Assembly: GCF_901827205.1 (NCBI RefSeq)
Contig: NZ_LR594675.1
Location: forward strand, 3,286,001 to 3,350,000
Origin: Variovorax sp. PBS-H4
Lineage (GTDB): Bacteria > Pseudomonadota > Gammaproteobacteria > Burkholderiales > Burkholderiaceae_C
Direction: 5' to 3'
DNA length: 64,000 nucleotides
The translations under genes and the position numbers were made by a program. Positions 1 to 9,040 of the stretch are shown here, piece by piece. Every line of letters starts with the position of its first letter. The stretch's first letter is position 1. The notes beneath the pieces are model-generated. The model ran no database searches. It was not told the DNA's origin and worked only from the letters and a program-made list of their open reading frames with translations.

Positions 1-1155
1 GCAGTAGAGCTCGAGCGCCAGAGCGCCTTCGCAGTAGGCCTTCTGCGCCAGCAGCATGCGGCGCACATCGGCGTGCTCGATGATGCGGACCTGCGGCTTG
101 GCCGCATCCTTGCCGGCAGGGCCTGCGGGTCGGCCTTGCGGCCGGTTCCTCGCATAGTCGAGCGACGCGTGGTAGCCGGCCATGCCGAGCATGGTGGCCG
201 CGGTGCCGACGCCGATGCGGGCCTCGTTCATCATGTGGAACATGCAGTGCAGGCCCTTGCCCGGCTGGCCCACCAGGTAGCCGATCGCACCGGGCTTGCC
301 GTCGACCGGGAACTTGCCTTCGCCGAAGTTCAGCAACGTGTTGGTGGTGCCGCGCCAGCCGAGCTTGTGGTTGAGGCCGGCGAGCGCGACATCATTGCGC
401 TCGCCGGTGAGTCGCCCTTGCGTGTCGACCATCCGCTTCGGCACGATGAACAGCGAGATCCCCCGCGTGCCGGGGACCAGCTTGCCGTTCTCGTCCGGGA
501 TCTTGGCCAGCACGATGTGAACGATGTTCTCGGTCAGCTCATGGTCGCCGGCCGAGATCCACATCTTGTTGCCGGTGAGCCGGTAGCGGGGGCCCAGCGG
601 ATCGTCCTGGAAGTCCGGCCCGTCGGGCACGGCGCGCGTGGCCACATCGCTGAGGCTCGAGCCCGCCTGCGGTTCCGACAGGCACATCGTGCCCGACCAG
701 CGCCCGGCAAACTCGTTCTTCGCGAACACGGCCTGCTGCATCGGCGTGCCGTGCACCATCAGCAGGTTGGCGTTGCCGCTGGTCAGCATGTTCGAGCCGA
801 TGCTCACCGAGGCCATGGCGAAGAAGCTGTTGGCCGCTGCCTGCAGCGTGTAGGGCAGCTGCATGCCGCCGATGTCGTAGTCCTGCGCCGCGCTGAGCAT
901 GCCCGACTCGACGAAGGCCTTGTGGGCGTCGTGCGTGGCCTGCGGCAGGATCACCTTCTCGCCGTCGAAGTGCGGCTCCTGCGTGTCGACGACGCGGTTG
1001 TAAGGCGCGTACTTCTCGCGCGCAATGCGCTCGCAGGTGTCGAGCACGGCGTCGAAGGTTTCGCGCGAGTGGTCGGCGAAGCGCTCGCGCTGGTTGAGCG
1101 ACTCGGCGCCGAGCCAGTCGTAGAGGAGGAAGTCGAGGGTGGGACGAAGGCTCAT
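1..1155 (-). CDS. Acyl-CoA dehydrogenase, C-terminus cut by window edge
   Basis: This FAD-dependent enzyme oxidises acyl-CoA to trans-2-enoyl-CoA, the first step of beta-oxidation. The frame is open from an ATG at 1153-1155 down to base 1, so 385 codons are visible and the C-terminus lies outside the window. The visible part has the family motif CLSEPQAGSS (about residues 158-167), followed by the beta-domain segment with MWISAGDHE and a stretch ending near LGMAGYHASLDYARNRPQG. This matches the long (about 590-600 aa) FadE-like subfamily with an extra C-terminal domain, known from family knowledge, rather than the 380-aa type. It starts 13 bp after the thiolase stop, so the two are probably co-transcribed. 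Chain-length preference cannot be read from sequence. Confidence 0.93.
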   Translation of the reverse strand, partial: MSLRPTLDFLLYDWLGAESLNQRERFADHSRETFDAVLDTCERIAREKYAPYNRVVDTQEPHFDGEKVILPQATHDAHKAFVESGMLSAAQDYDIGGMQLPYTLQAAANSFFAMASVSIGSNMLTSGNANLLMVHGTPMQQAVFAKNEFAGRWSGTMCLSEPQAGSSLSDVATRAVPDGPDFQDDPLGPRYRLTGNKMWISAGDHELTENIVHIVLAKIPDENGKLVPGTRGISLFIVPKRMVDTQGRLTGERNDVALAGLNHKLGWRGTTNTLLNFGEGKFPVDGKPGAIGYLVGQPGKGLHCMFHMMNEARIGVGTAATMLGMAGYHASLDYARNRPQGRPAGPAGKDAAKPQVRIIEHADVRRMLLAQKAYCEGALALELYC

Positions 1156-1168
1156 GGGACAGCTCGCC

Positions 1169-2344
1169 TCAAAGCACCTCGAACACCCCCGCCGCGCCCA
1201 TGCCGCCGCCAATGCACATCGTCACCACCACCTTCTTCGCGCCGCGGCGCTTGCCTTCGATCAGCGCGTGCCCCGTGAGGCGCTGGCCGCTCACGCCGTA
1301 GGGGTGGCCCACCGCGATGGCGCCGCCGTTCACGTTCAGCCGGTCGCCCGGGATGCCCAGCTTGTCGCGGCAGTAGATCACCTGCACTGCGAAAGCCTCG
1401 TTGAGCTCCCACAGGTCGATGTCGTCGATCTTCAGGCCCAGGCGCTTGAGCACCTTGGGAATGGCGAACACCGGCCCGATGCCCATCTCGTCGGGCTCGC
1501 AGCCCGCAACCGCGAAGCCGAGGAAGCGTCCCAGGGGCTTCAGGCCCTTCTTCTCGGCGTAGCCCTCCTCCACCACGACGCAGGCGCCGCCGCCGTCGGA
1601 GAACTGGCTGGCGTTGCCGGCCGAGATCACGCCGCCGGGAATGGCCGGGCGGATGCCGCTGATGCCTTCCTTGGTGGTGCCGGGCCGAATGCCCTCGTCG
1701 TTCTCGATGGTCACTTCCTTGGTGCGCAGGCCGAGCACCGGGTCGGCCACGCCGGCGAGCACGGCGATCGGGGCGATCTCGTCCTTGAAGAGGCCCTTCT
1801 CCAGGGCGGCAGCCGCCTTCTGCTGGCTCGCCGCGCCGTACTCGTCCATGGCGTCGCGGCCGATGTCGTAGCGCTTGGCGACCTGCTCGGCGGTCTGCAG
1901 CATGTTCCAGTAGATCTCGGGCTTGTGCTTGACCAGCCACGGGTCGGCCAGCATGTGCTTGTTCATCTCGTTCTGCACGCACGAGATGCTCTCCACGCCG
2001 CCGGCCACGTAGACCTCGCCCTCGCCCGCGATGATGCGCTGCGCGGCGGTGGCGATGGTCTGCAGGCCCGAGGAGCAGAAGCGGTTGATGGTCATGCCGG
2101 CGGTGGTGATGGGCAGGCCGGCGCGCAGGGCGATCTGGCGTGCGATGTTGGCACCGGTTGCGCCTTCGGGGTTGGCGCAGCCCATGATGACGTCGTCGAC
2201 TTCGGCGGCCTCGATGCCGGCGCGCGCAACGGCGTGCTGCACGGCATGGCCGCCGAGGGTGGCGCCGTGTGTCATGTTGAAGGCGCCCTTCCAGCTCTTG
2301 GCGAGCGGGGTGCGGGCGGTGGAAACGATGACGGCGCGGGTCAT
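1169..2344 (-). CDS. Acetyl-CoA C-acyltransferase (thiolase)
   Basis: Thiolase cleaves 3-ketoacyl-CoA with CoA, the last step of beta-oxidation, or condenses acyl-CoAs. The 391 aa length is typical. The nucleophilic cysteine is C90 in NRFCSSGLQT. The second-half active-site residues are H347 in GHPYG, with Tyr where Leu or Ile is more usual, and C377 in CIGGGMG. The start is an ATG at 2342-2344. It lies 13 bp before the acyl-CoA dehydrogenase and 26 bp after an M20 peptidase gene. With the hydratase/dehydrogenase further upstream on the same strand, the cluster covers all beta-oxidation activities. It could equally serve a branched or aromatic acid pathway. Confidence 0.95.
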   Translation of the reverse strand: MTRAVIVSTARTPLAKSWKGAFNMTHGATLGGHAVQHAVARAGIEAAEVDDVIMGCANPEGATGANIARQIALRAGLPITTAGMTINRFCSSGLQTIATAAQRIIAGEGEVYVAGGVESISCVQNEMNKHMLADPWLVKHKPEIYWNMLQTAEQVAKRYDIGRDAMDEYGAASQQKAAAALEKGLFKDEIAPIAVLAGVADPVLGLRTKEVTIENDEGIRPGTTKEGISGIRPAIPGGVISAGNASQFSDGGGACVVVEEGYAEKKGLKPLGRFLGFAVAGCEPDEMGIGPVFAIPKVLKRLGLKIDDIDLWELNEAFAVQVIYCRDKLGIPGDRLNVNGGAIAVGHPYGVSGQRLTGHALIEGKRRGAKKVVVTMCIGGGMGAAGVFEVL

Positions 2345-2370
2345 GGTGGAGTCCTTTTGAAAATGGAAAA

Positions 2371-3840
2371 CTACTGGGGCTGCGCGGTGTTGCGCAGCAG
2401 CTGGTGATAGAACCGGATCATCTCGGCATAGTTGGCGATCGAGATGCGCTCGTTGGTGCCGTGGAAGCGCGACAGGTCCTCAGGCCGCGCGCGCACCGGA
2501 GAGAAGCGGTAGACCGCATCGCTCAGGATCGAGAAGTGGCGCGAGTCGGTGGCCGCGATCATCAGGCCCGGCGCCACGATCGCATCCGGGAACACCTGGC
2601 GCACCGACTGGGCGATCGTGCGGTAGCCCAGGCTGTCGGCCGGCGAGACCGGCGAGGGCTCGGAGTTGCCGGCATAGGGCTTGATGGCGATCGCGTCGTC
2701 GCCCATGGTCTTGCGGATGTGCGCCTCGACGGAAGCCAGGCTGTCCCCGGGCAGCACGCGGAAATTGACGGCGGCCTCGGCGCGGCCGGGCAGCACGTTG
2801 TCCTTGTTGCCGGCGCGCACGATGGTCAGCGCGGTCGTGGTGCGCAGCATCGCGTTGCTGCTGGCGCCCTTCTCGAGCTGAGCCTGCACCAGCGGGCCGA
2901 ACAGCCACAGGTTGGACAGCGCGACCCGGTTGAAGCCGCGCATCTCGGGCGCGAGCGTGGCGAACATCTCGCCCGCCACGCCGTCGATCGCGGCCGGCAT
3001 CGGGTTGGCCTCGAGCTTTGCGAGCGCCGTGCTCATGCGGCCGATCGCACTGTGCGAGGGCGGCATCGACGAATGGCCGGGCGGCTGGTCCAGCGAGAGG
3101 AAGAAGGTGCCATAGCCCTTCTCGGCCAGGCCGATCAGCGCGGCCGGCTTGTCGAGCCCGGCGAGCACGCCTTCGGTGACCAGCAGGCCTTCGTCGAGCA
3201 CCCATTCGAGCCGCACGCCGCGCGACTTCAGCAGCTCCGCGATGGGCTTGGCGCCACGCAGGCCGCTGACCTCCTCGTCGTCGCCGGCCACGAGGTACAC
3301 CGTCTGGCGCGGCTGGAAGCCCTGCGCCAGCAGCATCTCGACCGCCTCCATCTGCGCCAGCAGGTTGCCCTTGTCGTCCCAGGTGCCGCGCCCCCAGACG
3401 AAACCGTCCTTGATCTGGCCGCTGAAGGGATCGGCCGACCAGGCCTTCTCGGTGCCGGGCGCGATGGGTACGACGTCCTGGTGCGCCATCAGTGCGATCG
3501 GCTTGGTCGTCGGATCGCTGCCGGTCCAGGTGTAGAGCAGCGCGTTGTCGCCGACGACTTCTTTCTTCAACGTGGCGTGCAGCTTCGGGAAGCGCTGCTC
3601 GAGGTAGGCATGCAGCTTCCTGAACTCCTCTCCACCAGCCTGGAGGCCCTCCATGCCGGAGATGGTGCGGATCGGGATGGCACCCGCCAGCCGCTCGGCC
3701 GCGGCTTTCTCGTCGACCTCGACCCGCTGGGCCGGAGGCACCTGCAGCTGCAGCGAAGGGCGGCGCCAGGTGTTGCCTGCGATGACCACTGCCAGCACGA
3801 GGACGGCCAGCAGCAGCGTCACCAACACCCGTTTCACCAT
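2371..3840 (-). CDS. M20 family metallopeptidase (carboxypeptidase-like)
   Basis: A zinc peptidase or amidohydrolase of 489 aa. Residues about 5-22 form a single hydrophobic N-terminal segment, suggesting a membrane anchor or uncleaved signal with the catalytic part in the periplasm. Metal-site motifs are in family order: MAHQDVVP (H120), GRGTWDDKG (D155) and GDDEEVSG (D188, E189, E190), then a Gly/His-rich dimerisation domain (PPGHSSMP). This matches the carboxypeptidase S/YscS subgroup of M20. It sits between thiolase and the bifunctional beta-oxidation gene, all on the minus strand with 21-26 bp gaps, so it is probably carried in the same transcript although its substrate is unknown. Confidence 0.92.
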   Translation of the reverse strand: MVKRVLVTLLLAVLVLAVVIAGNTWRRPSLQLQVPPAQRVEVDEKAAAERLAGAIPIRTISGMEGLQAGGEEFRKLHAYLEQRFPKLHATLKKEVVGDNALLYTWTGSDPTTKPIALMAHQDVVPIAPGTEKAWSADPFSGQIKDGFVWGRGTWDDKGNLLAQMEAVEMLLAQGFQPRQTVYLVAGDDEEVSGLRGAKPIAELLKSRGVRLEWVLDEGLLVTEGVLAGLDKPAALIGLAEKGYGTFFLSLDQPPGHSSMPPSHSAIGRMSTALAKLEANPMPAAIDGVAGEMFATLAPEMRGFNRVALSNLWLFGPLVQAQLEKGASSNAMLRTTTALTIVRAGNKDNVLPGRAEAAVNFRVLPGDSLASVEAHIRKTMGDDAIAIKPYAGNSEPSPVSPADSLGYRTIAQSVRQVFPDAIVAPGLMIAATDSRHFSILSDAVYRFSPVRARPEDLSRFHGTNERISIANYAEMIRFYHQLLRNTAQPQ

Positions 3841-3861
3841 GGCGTGCCTTTGCGCTCGTCT

Positions 3862-5964
3862 TCAGCCGAACTGCTTGCCTTCGGCGACCAGCTTCTGGAT
3901 CAGCGGGGCCGGCTGCCAGAACGCGGCATCGTCGCGCGGGTTCTTCGCAAAGCGCTTCATCGCTTCGGCCACGTTGAAGAGGCCGACCTGGTTGGCGTAG
4001 TGCATCGGGCCGCCCCGCCATACCGGGAATCCGTAGCCGGTGAGATAAACCATGTCGATGTCGCCGGACTTGGAGGCGATGCCGTCCTCCAGGATGTGCG
4101 CGCCCTCGTTGACCAGCGCGTAGACCAGGCGCTGGACGATTTCGTCGTCGGAGATCTTGCGCGGCGTGATGCCGAGCTCCTTGCGGTGGTCCTCGATCAT
4201 CTTGTTGACCAGCTGCGACGGAATGGCGTCGCGCTTGCCGGCCTGATAGTCGTACCAGCCTGCGCCGGTCTTCTGGCCGAAGCGGCCGAGTTCGCACAGC
4301 TTGTCGGCGGTGCGGCTGTATTTCATGTCGGGATGCTCGACGGCGCGGCGCTTGCGGATCGCCCAGCCGATGTCGTTGCCGGCCAGGTCGCCCATGCGGA
4401 ACGGACCCATGGCAAAGCCGAATTTCTCGATGGCGCGGTCCACCTGCTGCGGGGTGGCGCCTTCGTCGAGCAGGAAGCCGGCCTGGCGCGAGTACTGCTC
4501 GATCATGCGGTTGCCGATGAAGCCGTCGCACACGCCGGAGACCACGGCCGTCTTCTTGATCTTCTTGGCGATAGCCATGACGGTGGCCAGCACGTCCTTA
4601 CCGGTCTCCCTGCCGCGAACGACCTCGAGCAGCTTCATGACGTTGGCAGGGCTGAAGAAGTGCATGCCGACGACGTCCTGGGGCCGCTTCGTGAAGGCGG
4701 CGATCTTGTCGACATCCAGCGTGGACGTGTTGGAGGCCAGGATGGCGCCGGGCTTGGCGACGCGGTCGAGTTCCTTGAAGACCTTCTCCTTGACACCGAG
4801 CTCCTCGAAGACGGCCTCGATGATGAGGTCGGCGTCCTTGAGATCGCCGTAGTCCAGGGTGGTCGACAGCAGCGCCATGCGCTGCTCGTACTTGTCGGCC
4901 TTGAGCTTGCCCTTCTTGACCTGGGCCTCGTAGTTCTTGCGGATGGTGGCGATGCCGCGGTCCAGCGCCTCCTGCTTCATCTCGAGGATCTTGACGGGGA
5001 TCCCGGCGTTCAGGAAGTTCATGGTGATGCCGCCGCCCATGGTGCCGGCGCCGATCACGCCGACCGACTGGACGGAACGCTGGGGCGTGTCTTCGGCAAC
5101 ATCGGGGATGCGCGAGGCGGCGCGCTCGGCCATGAACACGTGGCGCAGCGCAGCGGACTCGGGCGTGAACATGAGCGCGATGAAAGAGCGGCGCTCCTGC
5201 GCCATGCCCTCGTCGAACTTCAGCTTGGTAGCGGCCTCGACCGCGTCCACGCACTTGAGCGGCGCCGGATAGTTCTTCGACATCGCCCCGACGGTGTTGC
5301 GCGCGAACTGGAAGTAGGCGTCGCCCTGCGGATGCTTGCACGGCAGGTTGCGCACCAGCGGTAGATCGCCGCCCTTGGCGGCCGCCGACCTGGCGAGCTC
5401 GACCGCCTCGTCGAACAGCGACTCGGGCGAGGCGGCCAGCTTGTCGAACAGCTTCTGCCCCGGCATCGAAGCGAGCATCTCGCTCTTGACGGCCTCGCCG
5501 CTCACGATCATGTTGAGCGCGGTCTCCACGCCCAGCACGCGCGGCAGGCGCTGCGTGCCGCCGGCGCCCGGCAGGAGGCCCAGCTTGACCTCGGGCAGCG
5601 CGACGCTGGTGCCTGGCGCGGCAACGCGGAAGTGGCAGCCCAGGGCCAGTTCCAGGCCGCCGCCCATGCACACCGAATGAATGGCCGCGACGACGGGCTT
5701 GGTCGATGCCTCGAGCGCGAGGATCACGCTCAGCAGGTTGGGCTCCTGCAGCGCCTTGGGCGTGCCGAATTCCTTGATGTCGGCGCCGCCCGAGAAGGCC
5801 TTCCCGGCGCCGGTGATCACGATGGCCTTGACGGCCGCATCGTCCAGGGCTTTCGAGAGGCCCTCGGTGATGCCGATGCGTGTCGAGAAGCCGAGCCCGT
5901 TGACCGGGGGGTTGGACAGGGTGATCACGGCGACATCGCCGAGCACTTTGTATTCAGCCGTCAT
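3862..5964 (-). CDS. Bifunctional enoyl-CoA hydratase / 3-hydroxyacyl-CoA dehydrogenase
   Basis: The protein (700 aa) combines hydration of enoyl-CoA with NAD-dependent oxidation of the hydroxyacyl-CoA, as in FadB/FadJ. The crotonase domain occupies residues 1-190, with the oxyanion-hole region FSGGADIKEF and the two catalytic glutamates E105 (GGGLEL) and E125 (LPEVKLGLLPGAGGTQR). The Rossmann NAD site GVIGAGTMGGG is at about 303-313. The dehydrogenase motif HFFSPANVMKLLEVV follows, then two C-terminal 3HCDH domains. The start chosen is the ATG at 5962-5964 because homologues begin there; the frame is open 55 codons further upstream through non-coding-like sequence. A palindromic operator candidate lies about 85 bp upstream. 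Confidence 0.95.
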   Translation of the reverse strand: MTAEYKVLGDVAVITLSNPPVNGLGFSTRIGITEGLSKALDDAAVKAIVITGAGKAFSGGADIKEFGTPKALQEPNLLSVILALEASTKPVVAAIHSVCMGGGLELALGCHFRVAAPGTSVALPEVKLGLLPGAGGTQRLPRVLGVETALNMIVSGEAVKSEMLASMPGQKLFDKLAASPESLFDEAVELARSAAAKGGDLPLVRNLPCKHPQGDAYFQFARNTVGAMSKNYPAPLKCVDAVEAATKLKFDEGMAQERRSFIALMFTPESAALRHVFMAERAASRIPDVAEDTPQRSVQSVGVIGAGTMGGGITMNFLNAGIPVKILEMKQEALDRGIATIRKNYEAQVKKGKLKADKYEQRMALLSTTLDYGDLKDADLIIEAVFEELGVKEKVFKELDRVAKPGAILASNTSTLDVDKIAAFTKRPQDVVGMHFFSPANVMKLLEVVRGRETGKDVLATVMAIAKKIKKTAVVSGVCDGFIGNRMIEQYSRQAGFLLDEGATPQQVDRAIEKFGFAMGPFRMGDLAGNDIGWAIRKRRAVEHPDMKYSRTADKLCELGRFGQKTGAGWYDYQAGKRDAIPSQLVNKMIEDHRKELGITPRKISDDEIVQRLVYALVNEGAHILEDGIASKSGDIDMVYLTGYGFPVWRGGPMHYANQVGLFNVAEAMKRFAKNPRDDAAFWQPAPLIQKLVAEGKQFG

Positions 5965-6046
5965 GCTGCGTTCCTTAGGGGATGGAGAGGATCGGAAAAA
6001 ACGGGGTCGGGATGCAGCATGCACCTTGCTTCGCTGCACCGCATCT

Positions 6047-6068
6047 AAAAAGCACGGACGTTCTTTTT
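6047..6068. promoter_or_regulatory. Palindromic operator candidate upstream of the beta-oxidation operon
   Basis: The sequence reads AAAA, then AGnACGnnCGTnCT, then TTTT, a perfect dyad over 22 bases apart from the central positions. It sits about 83 bp upstream of the hydratase/dehydrogenase start, in the only sizeable gap (5965-6141) between that gene and livF. TetR-type regulators of fatty acid and acyl-CoA metabolism in proteobacteria bind palindromes with ACG/CGT half-sites. That assignment is inference; no such regulator gene is in the window. Confidence 0.45.
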
Positions 6069-6141
6069 TTCGGGAAATTCTAGGCGTTTCACGGGCGCCG
6101 GCAAACGGCCCCAGTCGCTGGCGAGACAAAGGCTTCAGCCC

Positions 6142-6837
6142 TCAGACCTCCAGCCACTCCTTGCGCGTCGATGCATCGGCTCGCAGGCTGTCCGGGGTAC
6201 CGTCGAACACGATGCTGCCATGGCCCATGACGAGCGCGCGATCGGAGATCGCCATGGCGATGGTCAGCTTCTGCTCGATCAGCAGCACCGAGATGCCCTT
6301 GTCCTTGAGTGTGCGCAGGTACTGCCCCACCAGCTCCACGATCTTGGGGGCGAGGCCCTCGGTGGGTTCGTCGATGATGATCAGGTCCGGGTCGCCCATC
6401 AGGGTGCGGCACAGCGTCAGCATCTGCTGCTCGCCCCCCGAGAGGACGCCGGCTTCGGTGTGCTGGCGTTCCTTGAGGCGCGGGAACATGCCGTACATGT
6501 CGTCGAAGGACCAGCGGCTGCCTTTGCCGCTGCCCTTCTGCCCGAGCAGCAGGTTCTGGTGCACCGTGAGCTTGGGGAAGATGTCGCGGTTCTCGGGGAC
6601 GTAGCCGATGCCCATGTGCGCGATCTCGTAGGCCTTGCGGCGCAGGATGTCCTGGCCCTTCCAGTGCAGGCCGCCCTCGGCGTGCACCAGGCCCATGATG
6701 GCCTTGGCGGTGGTCGAGCGGCCCGAGCCGTTGCGCCCCAGGAGCGCCACGATCTCGCCCGGGTTCACGCCGAACGAAACGCCATGCAGCACATGGCTCT
6801 TGCCGTAGTAGGCGTGGATGTCTTCGAGTTTCAGCAT
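6142..6837 (-). CDS. livF: Branched-chain-type ABC transporter ATPase LivF
   Basis: ATP-binding subunit (231 aa) of a Liv/HAAT-family importer, partner of the LivG protein encoded just upstream. The signature VLSGGEQQML, the Walker B LIIIDEPTEGL and an H-loop region are intact. The Walker A is GRNGSGRST, with Arg at position 40 in place of the catalytic Lys. The start is the ATG at 6835-6837, one base past the livG stop, so the pair is translationally coupled. The frame extends further upstream but only through livG sequence. It is the last gene of the livK-H-M-G-F unit. The substrate may be an amino acid or an organic acid, as this transporter family also imports aromatic and amide compounds. 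Confidence 0.95.
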   Translation of the reverse strand: MLKLEDIHAYYGKSHVLHGVSFGVNPGEIVALLGRNGSGRSTTAKAIMGLVHAEGGLHWKGQDILRRKAYEIAHMGIGYVPENRDIFPKLTVHQNLLLGQKGSGKGSRWSFDDMYGMFPRLKERQHTEAGVLSGGEQQMLTLCRTLMGDPDLIIIDEPTEGLAPKIVELVGQYLRTLKDKGISVLLIEQKLTIAMAISDRALVMGHGSIVFDGTPDSLRADASTRKEWLEV

Positions 6838-6838
6838 G

Positions 6839-7609
6839 TCAGTGCCCCCCGCCCTGCGCATCGGCCACGGCGGACCCGAGGTAGGCCTCCTGCACACGCG
6901 CGTTGGCACGCACGGCAGCGGGGGTGTCGAAGGCGATCACCTCCCCGTAGACGACCACTGCAATCTTGTCGGCCAGGCCGAAGACCACGCCCATGTCGTG
7001 CTCCACGGTCAGCAGGGTCTTGCCAACCGTGACCTGCTTGATCAAGGCGATGAAATGCGCGGTCTCGGTCTTGCTCATGCCGGCGGTGGGCTCGTCCAGC
7101 AGGATCACGCCGGCGCCGCCGGCGATGGTGACGCCGATTTCCAGCGCGCGCTGCTCGGCGTAGGTGAGGTTGACCGCGAGCACGTCGCGCTTCTTCTCGA
7201 GGTGGACCTGGTGCAGCAGCTCTTCGGCGCGTTCGTTGGCGTCGTCCAGGTTCGAGAGGAAGCGCAGGAAGGTGTAGCGGTAGCCGAGGCTCCACAACAC
7301 GCCGCAGCGCAGGTTCTCGAACACGCTGAGCTTCGGGAAGATGTTGGTGATCTGGAAGCTGCGCGAGAGGCCGAGGCGGTTGATCTCGAAGGGCTTCTTG
7401 CCGTCGATGCGCTCGCCGTTGAGCAGCACCTCGCCGCTGGTGGGTGCCAGCCGGCCGCTGATCAGGTTGAACAGCGTGGACTTGCCGGCGCCATTGGGGC
7501 CGATGATGGCGATGCGGTCGCCAGCCTTCACCGAGAGATCGACGCCGCGGATGATCTCCGTCTTGCCGAAATTCTTGCGCAGGGCCTTGAGTTCGAGTGC
7601 AGCTGTCAT
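6839..7609 (-). CDS. livG: Branched-chain-type ABC transporter ATPase LivG
   Basis: The second ATPase subunit (256 aa). Walker A GPNGAGKST carries K43, unlike its partner LivF. The ABC signature region is the variant LTYAEQRALEIG, followed by Walker B VILLDEPTAGM and the H-loop in LLTVEHDMGVVFGLAD; these are characteristic of the LivG type. The start is the ATG at 7607-7609. It follows livM by 46 bp and precedes livF by one base. It forms a heterodimer with LivF at the cytoplasmic face of the LivH/LivM permease. Confidence 0.96.
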   Translation of the reverse strand: MTAALELKALRKNFGKTEIIRGVDLSVKAGDRIAIIGPNGAGKSTLFNLISGRLAPTSGEVLLNGERIDGKKPFEINRLGLSRSFQITNIFPKLSVFENLRCGVLWSLGYRYTFLRFLSNLDDANERAEELLHQVHLEKKRDVLAVNLTYAEQRALEIGVTIAGGAGVILLDEPTAGMSKTETAHFIALIKQVTVGKTLLTVEHDMGVVFGLADKIAVVVYGEVIAFDTPAAVRANARVQEAYLGSAVADAQGGGH

Positions 7610-7655
7610 GGCATCCCCGCGCTCCGCGCTGCCGCGAGGCGGTTGTGCACTGCGT

Positions 7656-9038
7656 TCATGCTGTTTCTCCCCGCTTGATCTCTGCCTCGATTTCTTCCTG
7701 GGCCTTGCCCCAGACCCGCACGAAGCGGCGCCGCACCGCCTCGATCAGCGCAACGCCTATCACCAGCAGCGCCACCGAAACGGCCCAGCTCGCGAAGCCG
7801 GAGGTGTCGAGCGTCACACCGAAGAAGTTGAGCGTCGGCCCAAGGGCCGAGTTGAGCTGGATGTGATAGATCATCTCGATCACCGCGGCGGCGCCCGCCA
7901 CCAGCGGAATGGCCGCGAGCAGGAACGCGCCGTACAGGCCCCAGAGACGGTTGAACTTGCCGAACTTCGCCACCCGCAGGTTCATCATGATGAGGCTCGC
8001 GATGCCGCCCGGCGCGAACATCACCATGAAGACGAACACCAGGCCGAAGTAGAGCTGCCAGGCCTTGGAAAGCTCCGACAGCAGCACCGACGCGAACACC
8101 AGCAGCACTGCGCCGATGATCGGCCCGAAGAAGAAGGTCGCGCCGCCGAGGAAGGTGAACAGCAGGTAGCCGCCCGAGCGGATCGCGTTCAGGCTGTCGG
8201 CCGCGTTGACGATCTCGAAGTTGATCGCCGCCAGCCCGCCGCCGACGCCCGCGAAGAAGCCGGCGATGATGAAGGCGAAGTAGCGCACCCGCTGCGTGTT
8301 GTAGCCGATGAACTCGACCCGCTCCGGGTTGTCGCGCACCGCATTCAGGATGCGGCCCAGCGGCGTGCCGGTGAAGGCGTACATCAGCGCCGTGCAGACG
8401 AAGCAATACACCGCGATCAGGTAGTAGACCTGGATCTGCGGGCCGAAGTTGATGCCCAGGAAGGGCGTGCCGTAGACCCGGTCGGTGGTGACGCCGCCCT
8501 CCCCGCCGAAGAAGCTCGGGAACATCAGCGACATGGCGGCCACCAGCTCGCCGATGCCCAGGGTGATCATGGCAAAGGTGGTGCCCGACTTCTTGGTCGT
8601 GACGAATCCGAAAAGGATCGCGAAGAACATGCCTGCCAGCCCGCCGACCAGCGGGATCAGCATCAACGGAATGGGCCAGCCGCCTTTGCTTGCGAGGTTC
8701 ATCGCGTGAATGGCGATGAAGGAGCCGAGCCCGGTGTACACCGCGTGGCCGAAGCTCAGCATGCCCCCTTGGCCGAGCAAGATGTTGTAGCTCAGGCAGA
8801 TGATGATGAGATAGCCCATCTGCGAGAGCATGGTGAGCGCCAGGCTGCTGCGGAACACGTGCGGCGCGGCGATGAGGGCCAGCGCGAACAGAGTCCAGAT
8901 CAGGTAGCGGCCAATGTTCCAGGGCTTGAAACGATAGTACGGCCTGGTCTTTGTCGAAGCGCCGGATACGAGGACCGGGCCGATTGGCGCGACCGGAGCC
9001 GGCTGCGGCTGGTCGAGGCTGTCGTGTGTTGTGCTCAT
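7656..9038 (-). CDS. livM: Branched-chain-type ABC transporter permease LivM
   Basis: Inner-membrane permease of about 460 aa with many hydrophobic helices and the BPD_transp_2 pattern (GQGGMLSFGHAVYTGLG). It is longer than many LivM proteins. The N-terminus has a Pro-rich cytoplasmic tail of about 40 residues. After the canonical domain there is an extra C-terminal hydrophobic stretch (from about residue 355) and a charged tail (AQEEIEAEIKRGE). I chose the ATG at 9036-9038. A TTG two codons upstream would overlap the livH stop by three bases. It pairs with LivH to form the translocation pore. Confidence 0.95.
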   Translation of the reverse strand: MSTTHDSLDQPQPAPVAPIGPVLVSGASTKTRPYYRFKPWNIGRYLIWTLFALALIAAPHVFRSSLALTMLSQMGYLIIICLSYNILLGQGGMLSFGHAVYTGLGSFIAIHAMNLASKGGWPIPLMLIPLVGGLAGMFFAILFGFVTTKKSGTTFAMITLGIGELVAAMSLMFPSFFGGEGGVTTDRVYGTPFLGINFGPQIQVYYLIAVYCFVCTALMYAFTGTPLGRILNAVRDNPERVEFIGYNTQRVRYFAFIIAGFFAGVGGGLAAINFEIVNAADSLNAIRSGGYLLFTFLGGATFFFGPIIGAVLLVFASVLLSELSKAWQLYFGLVFVFMVMFAPGGIASLIMMNLRVAKFGKFNRLWGLYGAFLLAAIPLVAGAAAVIEMIYHIQLNSALGPTLNFFGVTLDTSGFASWAVSVALLVIGVALIEAVRRRFVRVWGKAQEEIEAEIKRGETA

Positions 9039-9040
9039 CG

